Below are positions 12,826 through 19,898 of a DNA stretch of 19,935 bases, piece by piece (within the stretch, counting starts at the first letter, position 1; each line of letters starts with the position of its first letter). The DNA is from Patescibacteria group bacterium AH-259-L07 (GTDB lineage Bacteria; Patescibacteriota; Patescibacteriia; UBA2591; UBA6264). A program made the position numbers and the translations under genes. The stretch spans positions 1 to 19,935 of the forward strand of contig JALLOP010000020.1 of the NCBI GenBank assembly GCA_027718005.1, read 5' to 3'. The notes below the pieces were generated by a model. It was not told where the DNA came from. It saw nothing but the letters and a program-made list of their open reading frames with translations, and ran no database searches.

Positions 12826-14397
12826 TTAATCTATGCGGTAGTGACAGCCGCGGCTTTCACGATTGCGTAATGCAGCATGGGCAATTATCAAGGCGGCTTG
12901 TACGCTGTTGCGCAATCCGACCAATGAATCAGTAAGTTTTGTGTGACAATAAAAATCTTCAATACGATGACGCAAATACCCTAAATCTTTTACCGCACGC
13001 TCCAATCGTTTTTTTCTTCTCACGATTCCAACATAATTCCACATGGTAGAGCGAATCATATATACATCTTGCAAAATCAAAGCAGGATCAATTTCTTCTG
13101 TTGCTAAACTCACATCCCAGGATGGAATGGCCCATTTCTTAAAATCAGGAGGCGATTCTGATGACAGAATATTTGCGATATCCTTAGTAGATTGCTTCCC
13201 CCATACCAAGCCTTCTAAAAGCGATGTTGAGGCAAGGCGATTTGCGCCATGGACGCCGGTACATGACACCTCGCCAATGGCATATAAATTTTTTAAACTC
13301 GTCTTTCCCCATTCATCTACTGCCACACCGCCGCAAAAATAATGCGCAGCAGGAACTACGGGAATACTTTCTTTTTGTATATCTATGCCATATTTTTGAC
13401 ACTCATCAAATACTGTTGGAAATCGTTTTTTAAGATTAATACCTTTTTTAACCAATGGTGTTAAATCAAGCCATACAAAGTCTTCATCATGAAAAATTAA
13501 TTCAGAATAAATTGCGCGTGACACAATATCACGCGGCGCTAACTCTGCTCTCTTGTCATAGCGCTTCATAAAATACTCACCGCGCTGATTTTTCAGGCGC
13601 GCACCTTCACCGCGTATTGCTTCAGTAATTAAAAATCGACGGCTTGACTCTTTATGATATAAACTCGTGGGATGAAATTGAATATACTCGGTATTAATAA
13701 TGCGCGCGCCAGCGCGATATGCCATAGAAAGCCCATCACCGCGCGCGCCTTCCGGATTGGTCGTATATAAATATAATTGACCGCAACCGCCCGTCGCTAA
13801 AATAGTTTTGCCCGCTAATATTTTTTTTACCCTTTTGGTATTATTATCTAAAATATACGCGCCTAACACCGTTGGCCCTTCATACATTGCATCTCTGTGT
13901 TTAGAGTGATGAGAAACGGTAATTAAATCAACCGCGGTAGAATTTTGTAAAATTGTAATACACGGATTATTTTTTATTTTTTTAATCAATGCCGCCTCAA
14001 TTACTTTGCCAGTCCTATCTCCCTCATGCAGAATTCTCCGCTGAGAATGCCCGCCCTCCTTGGTAAGTGAATATGCTCCTGAATCATCGTGGGAAAAGGG
14101 TACCTGAAGCGTATCAATAAGCAGATCTTTTACCAAAGCCGGTCCTTGTTGAGCAAGAGCTTCAACAGCTTTCTCTAAATTCATTCCATTACCTGCTCGT
14201 ATAACATCGTGTATAAATGCCTTTCTATCCTTTTCTTCAATAGTGCCAACAATACCACCCTGGGCATACTTGGTATTTGACTCGTGCGGATCTTTAGCAC
14301 GTGTTACTACAATTACGGGCACGTCCTTCTCTGCAAGAAAAAGAGCTGCAGATGCACCCGCAATACCTGATCCAATAATTAAAACTTGTGTCCTCAT
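12826..14397 (-). CDS. nadB: L-aspartate oxidase NadB
   Basis: The FAD enzyme that oxidises L-aspartate to iminoaspartate, feeding NadA. It has 523 residues, the normal length. It starts with the dinucleotide-binding motif VLIIGSGIAGASAA at 5-18, followed by the TKYAQGGI segment at 42-49 that marks the fumarate reductase/aspartate oxidase family. RRILHEGDRTG, ATGGCGQLY, EYIQFHPTSLY, TEAIRGEGA, PAAHYFCGGV and HGANRLASTSLLEGLVWG follow in order, covering FAD and dicarboxylate contacts. A helical C-terminal domain ends it. It is upstream of nadC by three bases. The promoter found (14406-14434) puts the transcription start within a few bases of the ATG, so the mRNA may be nearly leaderless. Confidence 0.96.
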   Translation of the reverse strand: MRTQVLIIGSGIAGASAALFLAEKDVPVIVVTRAKDPHESNTKYAQGGIVGTIEEKDRKAFIHDVIRAGNGMNLEKAVEALAQQGPALVKDLLIDTLQVPFSHDDSGAYSLTKEGGHSQRRILHEGDRTGKVIEAALIKKIKNNPCITILQNSTAVDLITVSHHSKHRDAMYEGPTVLGAYILDNNTKRVKKILAGKTILATGGCGQLYLYTTNPEGARGDGLSMAYRAGARIINTEYIQFHPTSLYHKESSRRFLITEAIRGEGARLKNQRGEYFMKRYDKRAELAPRDIVSRAIYSELIFHDEDFVWLDLTPLVKKGINLKKRFPTVFDECQKYGIDIQKESIPVVPAAHYFCGGVAVDEWGKTSLKNLYAIGEVSCTGVHGANRLASTSLLEGLVWGKQSTKDIANILSSESPPDFKKWAIPSWDVSLATEEIDPALILQDVYMIRSTMWNYVGIVRRKKRLERAVKDLGYLRHRIEDFYCHTKLTDSLVGLRNSVQAALIIAHAALRNRESRGCHYRID

Positions 14398-14405
14398 ACC
14401 TTATT

Positions 14406-14434
14406 ACTGTACCCATTTCTAACGGGATTGACAA
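14406..14434 (-). promoter_or_regulatory. Candidate nadB promoter
   Basis: TTGTCA (14434-14429), 17-base spacer, TACAGT (14411-14406), with only eight bases to the ATG. Its -35 overlaps that of the divergent promoter at 14428-14455. Confidence 0.45.
14412..14426. repeat. Short CCCGTTAGAAATGGG hairpin in the nadB promoter spacer
   Basis: A 6-bp stem with AGA loop. The ends match the termini of the uvrC/nadC palindromic element (CCCGTTAGA and AATGGG), so it may be a minimal relic; it could equally be an operator. Confidence 0.4.
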
Positions 14435-14455
14435 GTTTTTTGCCTTATTTATACT
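14428..14455 (+). promoter_or_regulatory. Strong promoter for the 14561 gene
   Basis: TTGACA (14428-14433), 16-base spacer, TATACT (14450-14455). Divergent from the nadB promoter. Confidence 0.75.
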
Positions 14456-14484
14456 GAAATCATATACGTCCTTTTACAAAGAAA

Positions 14485-14552
14485 GTCCGCCTTCGCATAA
14501 AGCTACGGCGAAACAAAGGTCCGCCTTCGCATAAAGCTACGGCGAAACAAAG
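14485..14552. repeat. Perfect tandem pair of 34-nt hairpin repeats in the 14561 leader
   Basis: Units 14485-14518 and 14519-14552 are identical. Each contains CCGCCTTCGC-ATAAA-GCTACGGCG, the same arms as the uvrC element at 4425-4450. The second unit ends inside the ribosome-binding site AAGGAGG (14550-14556). Confidence 0.85.
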
Positions 14553-14560
14553 GAGGAACA

Positions 14561-15367
14561 ATGATGAAACAAATTATTGCCCTTGCAGGCATCTTTGTAA
14601 TTCTTCTCGCACTTTCTCCTTCTCAGAAGGATGCTATGTCAGATATATATTATAACCCTGCTACCGCACCATTTACCGATATACTAAATTGGGAAGATGC
14701 AAAACAAAGACAAACCTATGATACAATCCTACGCGCAAAATATGATATTCTGGAATATGAGATTCGCTATATGGATAGTTCAAATACAGAAATATCAAAC
14801 CCTGCGTATGAAAAAGAAAAGATACAAATTATTTACGATCCTGCCTCCGACCGCATTCTCGGATATATTTGGACTATGGAAGTGGTAACGCTCCCTATAT
14901 TAACGCATAAACCAAAACCAGGATTTTTCGAAGACCCACTTGTATATGCACAACTCCATATGTACGAATCTATATATATCTTTAATGCTGATAAACATAT
15001 TTCTCTCGCCTCATTTGAGACCTTAAGCCTTGATGACTGGAAACGAATTGTTGTTGAAAATGTCGGAAGACCTGCAAAACGATACAGGGGACTGGTTAAT
15101 AAAAAGGTCTATCGAGAATATTTCTTTGCTCCATCTACACTTAAAATGATTAACCATGCAGAAAATAATCTTTCTAAAGCACTAAACGCATGGAAAACGC
15201 AGAATCCAAACAAAATCATCTGGATCTATTTAACAAAAAAACGAGAACAAGAATACCGAGAAATCGCCAGAATGATAAAACAAGATGTTAAAGAATATGG
15301 CGGGAAAAAATGGAAAAAAATATGGAAAGATATGCAAAAAATTTGGCCAGCGCTAAAAAATATTTAA
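14561..15367 (+). CDS. Exported hypothetical protein, 268 aa
   Basis: Not recognised. Residues 2-19 form a short signal sequence (basic MMKQ, then a hydrophobic core ending ALS), with possible cleavage after about residue 25; no lipobox cysteine is seen. The mature part is rich in Tyr, Lys and Asp and alternates short strands with helices, ending in a very basic helical tail (about 225-268, with KKREQEYREIARMIKQ and several Trp-Lys repeats). It is probably outside the cytoplasmic membrane. The ribosome-binding site AAGGAGG favours the second of two adjacent ATGs (14564) slightly. It is a single-gene unit with a strong promoter, two leader hairpins and a terminator. Function is unknown. Confidence 0.8.
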   Translation: MMKQIIALAGIFVILLALSPSQKDAMSDIYYNPATAPFTDILNWEDAKQRQTYDTILRAKYDILEYEIRYMDSSNTEISNPAYEKEKIQIIYDPASDRILGYIWTMEVVTLPILTHKPKPGFFEDPLVYAQLHMYESIYIFNADKHISLASFETLSLDDWKRIVVENVGRPAKRYRGLVNKKVYREYFFAPSTLKMINHAENNLSKALNAWKTQNPNKIIWIYLTKKREQEYREIARMIKQDVKEYGGKKWKKIWKDMQKIWPALKNI

Positions 15368-15401
15368 AAAGGCCGTGAACAAACAAAGTCCACGGCTTTT
15401 T
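15366..15401 (+). terminator. Intrinsic terminator of the 14561 gene, possibly bidirectional
   Basis: AAAAAGGCCGTG pairs with CACGGCTTTTT (one bulge) around a 13-base loop. A/T runs on both sides would let it also serve the convergent mscS gene. Confidence 0.8.
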
Positions 15402-15423
15402 GATCTATATCTCTATTGTCCTA

Positions 15424-16488
15424 CTAGCCCTTTTCTAAATAAATGGTTTGTGTTGGGTATGCCATTATAATTTTGTTTTCTTCAAATGTTCTTTTGATCT
15501 TATAGAGTATTTCTTGATGAATATTACGATATGTTTTGTAATCAGGAGATTGAACAAAATACACAACCTCAAATAAAAGCGCTGAATCGCCAAACTCTAT
15601 AAAATAGGTTCTATCAAAACGGGTTAATTCTACTGACTCAATAATACCTTTGATCATCGATGGAATCTGTTGTAATTTTTCTGACAAAATGTCATAGGTA
15701 ACGCCAAAAGAAAAAGCTATTCGCCGTTCTTTCATTTTTTTAAAATTCTTTACCCGCGCTGACGTCAATTCTTGATTGGAAATACTAATCTCCTCGCCCT
15801 GAGGACCTCTCAGCCGCGTAGTTTTAATACCAATCCTCTCAACCGATCCTTTATGCTCGCCTAAAGATATATAATCTCCTACAACAAATGGTTTATCAAA
15901 ATAAATAGCAAAAGAAGAAAAAAGGTCAGATAATATATTTTGCAAAGCCAATGCTATGGCAACACCGCCAATGCCCAGCCCGGCAATTAATGAAGTGATA
16001 TTGACTCCTAAATTAGATAAAATCAAAAGAATGCCAATAACCCACAATATTCCTTTTGCAATTTTACCCATCAACGTCATTGCGGCCTGGGACCCTTTGT
16101 CTTCTTCTTTTTTACTCGCCTTTTTTACTGCATAATCAATCAGGATTTGAACGCCTATAATTACTTGATAGGTAACCCATGCAATTAAAATAATATTAAT
16201 TGCTTCTTGCAGTACCGTGGCAAGTGTTATAAAATACAAAGCTAAATAAATGGCTACAAATGAATAAAATGGCGGCTTGAGTGATTGAACAATTGAAATT
16301 AATGTATCGTCAATATCAGTTTTCGTGGTTTTCGCAAGTTTTTTTAAATGATGTAGTATCAGTGATTGAAAAAACTTAGATACAAAAATAAAAACAATAA
16401 AAGCAATAACTGCGATTACATAACTTTTAACTTCATTGCCTAAAAAAGAATACTGCCAAAAATTAAGATTAATAAATTCTTTAAACAT
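15424..16488 (-). CDS. MscS-family mechanosensitive ion channel
   Basis: Inner-membrane channel that opens under membrane tension to release solutes on osmotic downshock. Starting at the ATG at 16488 it has 354 residues. Membrane segments lie near 20-42, 72-95, 97-115 and 145-162; the pore helix follows, with the Gly/Ala-rich stretch LIAGLGIGGVAIALALQNILSD near 168-189. Next come the beta domain (FDKPFVVGDYISLGEHKGSVERIGIKTTRLRG) and the C-terminal alpha/beta domain (YDILSEKLQQIP). This is one more N-terminal membrane segment than E. coli MscS, as in several small-conductance relatives. The frame stays open to a GTG at 16536, but that lies in a perfect palindrome; the ATG at 16488 sits seven bases after a -10 box and is preferred. 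Confidence 0.92.
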   Translation of the reverse strand: MFKEFINLNFWQYSFLGNEVKSYVIAVIAFIVFIFVSKFFQSLILHHLKKLAKTTKTDIDDTLISIVQSLKPPFYSFVAIYLALYFITLATVLQEAINIILIAWVTYQVIIGVQILIDYAVKKASKKEEDKGSQAAMTLMGKIAKGILWVIGILLILSNLGVNITSLIAGLGIGGVAIALALQNILSDLFSSFAIYFDKPFVVGDYISLGEHKGSVERIGIKTTRLRGPQGEEISISNQELTSARVKNFKKMKERRIAFSFGVTYDILSEKLQQIPSMIKGIIESVELTRFDRTYFIEFGDSALLFEVVYFVQSPDYKTYRNIHQEILYKIKRTFEENKIIMAYPTQTIYLEKG

Positions 16489-16495
16489 ACTTCTT

Positions 16496-16523
16496 ATACT
16501 AACATATACCTTATTCTTTGCAA
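16496..16523 (-). promoter_or_regulatory. Promoter of the mscS-family gene
   Basis: TTGCAA (16523-16518), 16-base spacer, TAGTAT (16501-16496), seven bases before the preferred ATG, so a leaderless mRNA is predicted. Confidence 0.5.
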
Positions 16524-16525
16524 TT

Positions 16526-16559
16526 CCCCCCACCACTTTTTCGAAAAAGTGGTGGGGGG
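16526..16559. repeat. Perfect 34-nt palindrome after the PD-(D/E)XK gene
   Basis: CCCCCCACCACTTTTTC and its complement abut with no loop base. It begins at the base next to the stop codon of the 16560-17243 gene. No T-run follows on the minus strand, so it is not a textbook terminator, but it may protect or end that transcript. Confidence 0.8.
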
Positions 16560-17243
16560 TTACTCAAACCCTGATCTATCACCAATCCAGCTGCAATACT
16601 CGCAATCTGAGTGGCGTTTGGGAAGCGGTCCGCGCAAAACCGAAACCGCATCTTTTACCGTACTCTTAGCTCGCTCTATATTGGTCTCAACTCTCACCAC
16701 CTCTGTTTGAAAATCAACTTTTCCTCCCTTATAAACCTTGTGTGGAAAATAATATAATAAATACGCAAAATCTTTTGTTTTGTACCCTTTTTCTGCCAAC
16801 AACAATGTATACGCATCAAGTTGAGTCTGATAATATTTTTCTGACTGTCCTCGCTTAGGCGCCCACCCTCGTGTCTTATAGTCAAGCACAATATAATAAT
16901 TGTCATGTACTAAACAGTCATCAAGCGCGCCAAAAACAATCGCATTTAAATCTTTATACTCATGTGAAAATGCATCCGCTCTCCAGTTACGCCATCGGTT
17001 CAACGTATATAAATCAGGCATAAGCGAGCCCGTCACTTTACCCTCCAGCTCCGGAGGCAATATATCTTTTTCTCTATATGAATCCATGTAATCTTTAATT
17101 ACCGCGTCCATGCCTGATGGGAGTGAGGGAAAAATACCGCGCGGCCGATGAACACGTTGATTATAATGCAACCAAAAACAGCGCGTACATTCGCTAAATA
17201 AATTAAGACCGGTTGTGGGTGAAAGCTTCACTAATGGAGCCAT
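16560..17243 (-). CDS. PD-(D/E)XK nuclease-superfamily protein (RecB/Cas4-like)
   Basis: A 227-residue single-domain nuclease candidate. The PD-(D/E)XK core is clear: GALDD at 105-109 (metal-binding Asp108), VLDYKTR at 119-125 (Asp121, Lys123) and QTQLDAY at 139-145 (the QxxxY motif of RecB, AddB and Cas4). Two CxxC pairs, Cys19/Cys22 (ECTRC) and Cys214/Cys217 (DCEYC), bracket the core as in Fe-S-stapled nucleases, although the Cas4 pattern is one N-terminal plus three C-terminal cysteines. No cas genes or CRISPR array lie nearby. It follows recR after about 110 bases of repeat and hairpin, and could join the dnaB-recR transcript. Role likely in DNA end processing; the substrate is unknown. 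Confidence 0.85.
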   Translation of the reverse strand: MAPLVKLSPTTGLNLFSECTRCFWLHYNQRVHRPRGIFPSLPSGMDAVIKDYMDSYREKDILPPELEGKVTGSLMPDLYTLNRWRNWRADAFSHEYKDLNAIVFGALDDCLVHDNYYIVLDYKTRGWAPKRGQSEKYYQTQLDAYTLLLAEKGYKTKDFAYLLYYFPHKVYKGGKVDFQTEVVRVETNIERAKSTVKDAVSVLRGPLPKRHSDCEYCSWIGDRSGFE

Positions 17244-17252
17244 ATAAATATA

Positions 17253-17329
17253 TGCGGATTTACGCTGATAGCAACGCTGATTTACGCGGATCTGCGTTCA
17301 TCCGCGTCTTAATCCGCGTTTATCTGCGT
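17253..17329. repeat. Second copy of the uvrB-type repeat, intergenic
   Basis: About 77 nt of GCGGATTTACGCTGAT and CCGCGTCTTAATCCGCGTTT units, aligned over most of its length with the in-frame uvrB copy at 8525-8602. It fills the gap between recR and the PD-(D/E)XK gene. Confidence 0.75.
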
Positions 17330-17350
17330 ATCGGAATTTCTATTCCGATA
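17329..17350 (-). terminator. Hairpin directly after recR
   Basis: A perfect 9-bp stem TATCGGAAT/ATTCCGATA with a 4-base loop, 3 bases after the recR stop. It lacks a T-run, so it may be a weak or processing hairpin rather than a full terminator. Confidence 0.5.
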
Positions 17351-17353
17351 TAA

Positions 17354-17959
17354 TTAAATAATTTTTCGTGATTTTAGTGCATCAGACAAGGTGACCTCAT
17401 CTGCATACTCTATTTCAGCGCCTAATGGCAAACCACGCGCGATTTTGGTTAATTTTATCTGCTTTGATAACTTTGGAACTTTTTTAATTATATTGATAAT
17501 ATAAAGCGTGGTGCTTTCTCCTTCCATAGTAGCATCAAGCGCAAATATAAGCTCTTTTACCTGTGGATCTTCTAATCTTTTTAATAATTGTTTAATTCGT
17601 AAACTTTGAGGGCTAATATTTTTCGTCGTATCAATTAATCCGCCTAATATATGATACATTCCTTTATACTCGCCTATGCCCTCAATTGCCATTAAGTCTT
17701 GCGGCTCGGATACAACCGTAACTAAAGACTTATCGCGTTTTGCATCAGAACATACAGGACAGAGCTTTTGCGTTGAAAAATTTCCGCACACAGAACAGGG
17801 AACAATATGTTTAAGATTTCGTAATTGAGTAACAAATTGTTCTAAACCGTTTGAATTTCTTCTCAAAAGATAAAAAACAAACCGCTGTGCGGTTTTGGGG
17901 CCAATCGAAGGAAACTGGCTAAACGCATCAACTAAATCTTGAATTTCTTTTGGATACAT
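17354..17959 (-). CDS. recR: Recombination mediator RecR
   Basis: With RecO and RecF, helps load RecA on SSB-coated gaps. It has 201 residues from the ATG at 17959; a TTG three codons upstream (17968) also keeps frame. In order: helix-hairpin-helix FPSIGPKTAQR (16-26), the C4 zinc finger Cys55, 58, 67 and 70 (CSVCG, CPVC), then the Toprim domain beginning TVVSEPQDLMAIE (81-93), with YHILGG (102-107) and a C-terminal ARGLPLGAEIEYAD motif. It follows dnaB after about 20 bases, so is cotranscribed with it. No dnaX is present next to it, unlike many bacteria. Confidence 0.96.
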   Translation of the reverse strand: MYPKEIQDLVDAFSQFPSIGPKTAQRFVFYLLRRNSNGLEQFVTQLRNLKHIVPCSVCGNFSTQKLCPVCSDAKRDKSLVTVVSEPQDLMAIEGIGEYKGMYHILGGLIDTTKNISPQSLRIKQLLKRLEDPQVKELIFALDATMEGESTTLYIINIIKKVPKLSKQIKLTKIARGLPLGAEIEYADEVTLSDALKSRKII

Positions 17960-17980
17960 AAAAATCAATTTAACAATATG

Positions 17981-19396
17981 TCAGAATGGTTCTTTTTCTA
18001 TCTCAATATCTTCATCGTCTTTTCGTTTTGCTAGACTTTTAAAACTGGCGGTCTCATTGTCAAAATATAATCTTACGGTTACCCCCGCAGGGCCGTGACG
18101 GTGCTTACCAATATGGATCTCGGCAATATTTTTCTCTTCTTCTGACACCCTTTTAATACCTTTGTCCATTACCTTTCGATATATAAACATCACCACATCA
18201 CTATCCTGTTCGAGACTCCCACTTTCACGTAAATCAGATAATTTGGGAATTGATGGTGTGCGAGCTTCAGGCGCGCGCGAAAGCTGGGAAAGCGCCAATA
18301 CAGGAACATTTAGCTCTCTGGCCAATGCCTTGAGCGCACGGGAAATTTCTGACACCTCTTGCACTCTACCCTCTCCTTGTCTGGCACCAGCTTCCATGAG
18401 CTGAAGATAATCAACTATTAAAAGACCAATGCCGCGCTCTATCTGTAACCTTCGCGCCTTTGTTTTAATCTCAATAATATTAGCAGTAGGAGAATCATCA
18501 ATAAAAATAGGCGCTTCAGCTAACGCGCCAAACGCCTGTCCTAATTTCTCAAAATCACCGTCTTTATCAGTTTTAGAAAGCTTACCGGTTCGCATTTTCC
18601 ACAAACTCACACCTGCTTGTGCGCTTAACATACGATCAGTCACCTGTTCTTTGCTCATCTCTAGGCTAAAAATACCTACTGGAACCTTATGATACACTGC
18701 TGCATTCCGAGCAAAATCGAGGGCCATACTGCTCTTTCCCACGCTGGGCCTCCCAGCTAAAAGTATGAGCTCAGAAGGCTGCAAACCTGCCAATACATTA
18801 TCTAATGCAGGAAAATTAGTTGGAATGCCGCGCAGCTTTGCCGTGCCTTTATGCAGCTCATCCATTCTCTCAAATGCCTGCGCCAATGAATCTTTTAAGG
18901 GAACAAAATTCTGCTTTAAAAATTTTTGAGAAATCGCAAATAACTTTTGTTCTGCTTTATCTAAAACATCAACTGTATTTTCTTTTTCAGTATATGCCAT
19001 TTGAATTATGTCGGTTGAGGCTGTTATAACTTTGCGAAGTGTTGATTTTTTCTGCACAATTTGGGCATATGAAACTATATGAGATGCGGTAGGGACACTA
19101 TTGGTAAGTGAAGCAAGATAACTTCTCCCGCCAATCGTATCTAACTCTTCCCTCTCTTCAAGCCGATTCGCAACACTTAACATATCAATGGGCTCGCGAC
19201 GCTCCCATAGTTCTAACATTACACGATAAATCATTGTATGAATATCTCTGTAAAAATCTTCAGGAGAGATAATATCAGCAATTTTAATAATGGCATCTTT
19301 ATCAATTAATAAAGAGCCGAGCAATGCTTCTTCGGCCTCAATATTTTGTGGTGGTAATTTTTCTAATAATGGTTCAAATCCTTGTTTTTTCGCCAT
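17981..19396 (-). CDS. dnaB: Replicative DNA helicase DnaB
   Basis: Hexameric 5'-3' helicase that unwinds DNA at the fork and recruits primase. It has 471 residues, the normal length, with no intein. The N-terminal helical domain (PPQNIEAEEALLGSLL, 15-30) is followed by a linker (about 120-190) and the RecA-like motor: Walker A GRPSVGKS at 215-222, the EMSKEQ segment, Walker B LLIVDYLQLM, ALSQLSR, and DLRESGSLEQDSD with the arginine-finger region beyond. The start MAKKQ follows a -10/-35 pair at 19423-19451. The ribosome-binding site is weak (AAAGGAAA lies rather far upstream). It heads a dnaB-recR unit and is divergent from the 19483 gene. Confidence 0.97.
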   Translation of the reverse strand: MAKKQGFEPLLEKLPPQNIEAEEALLGSLLIDKDAIIKIADIISPEDFYRDIHTMIYRVMLELWERREPIDMLSVANRLEEREELDTIGGRSYLASLTNSVPTASHIVSYAQIVQKKSTLRKVITASTDIIQMAYTEKENTVDVLDKAEQKLFAISQKFLKQNFVPLKDSLAQAFERMDELHKGTAKLRGIPTNFPALDNVLAGLQPSELILLAGRPSVGKSSMALDFARNAAVYHKVPVGIFSLEMSKEQVTDRMLSAQAGVSLWKMRTGKLSKTDKDGDFEKLGQAFGALAEAPIFIDDSPTANIIEIKTKARRLQIERGIGLLIVDYLQLMEAGARQGEGRVQEVSEISRALKALARELNVPVLALSQLSRAPEARTPSIPKLSDLRESGSLEQDSDVVMFIYRKVMDKGIKRVSEEEKNIAEIHIGKHRHGPAGVTVRLYFDNETASFKSLAKRKDDEDIEIEKEPF

Positions 19397-19422
19397 AATA
19401 ATCTTTACAATTTCCTTTTTAT

Positions 19423-19451
19423 ATAGTATAATATTTTACACGTATTGGCAA
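19423..19451 (-). promoter_or_regulatory. Promoter of dnaB-recR
   Basis: TTGCCA (19451-19446), 17-base spacer, TACTAT (19428-19423) on the minus strand. Confidence 0.5.
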
Positions 19452-19482
19452 ATAAAATTTTTACACACATTATTAACATTTT

Positions 19483-19710
19483 ATGAAAAGCAAAATTATT
19501 AGAGGATATACGGTACAATATAATGATGACGCGAAAAAAGGCGTTGAGCATTTAGCATATACGCTTTCTTATGCAGAATCTGATTCTTTATTTCGAAATG
19601 CGCGCATTTCTGGAAAAATAAAATTTGAAGATCGTGTTGGGAAAAACTATACACTTGTTAGAAAAACAGGATCAACATTTGTGCTTAAAAAACGCAGCGC
19701 CTGGTTATAA
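19483..19710 (+). CDS. Small hypothetical protein, 75 aa
   Basis: Not recognised. A basic soluble protein with alternating strands and one helix: KIIRGYTVQYNDDAKKG, a helix around AYTLSYAESDSLFRNARISG, then two strands (KIKFEDRVGKNYTLVRK, STFVLKKRSA). Compact beta-rich folds of this kind often bind nucleic acid or another protein, but nothing proves that here. It is divergent from dnaB with 86 bases between the starts and is followed by tRNA-Lys. No ribosome-binding site or clear promoter is visible. Codon use resembles that of its neighbours and no longer overlapping frame competes. Confidence 0.65.
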   Translation: MKSKIIRGYTVQYNDDAKKGVEHLAYTLSYAESDSLFRNARISGKIKFEDRVGKNYTLVRKTGSTFVLKKRSAWL

Positions 19711-19745
19711 TTCTTAAATCTGCAATCCTAAATCTTAAATTATTC

Positions 19746-19819
19746 GCCCCCTTAACTCAATGGTAGAGTAGTTGGCTTTTAACCAATTAATGGAGGTTCG
19801 ATTCCCCCAGGGGGTACCA
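19746..19819 (+). tRNA. tRNA-Lys (anticodon UUU)
   Basis: A 74-nt cloverleaf with CCA encoded. Acceptor GCCCCCT/AGGGGGT (first pair G-U), D stem ACTC/GAGT with a 7-base loop containing GG, anticodon stem GTTGG/CCAAT with loop CTTTTAA, T arm GGAGG-TTCGATT-CCCCC. The T stem has one A-C mismatch. It reads lysine AAA and AAG. Confidence 0.93.
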
Positions 19820-19898
19820 TTTTATATATAAACCATTCATACAGATGAAAAAACGTAAAAGATATAGTGAAAAATTTATAATTGAGGAATCTGAAAAA

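Noticed and set aside
16489..16536. GTG start 16 codons upstream for the MscS-family gene
   Set aside because: It lies inside a perfect palindrome and upstream of the promoter; the ATG at 16488 fits the family start better.
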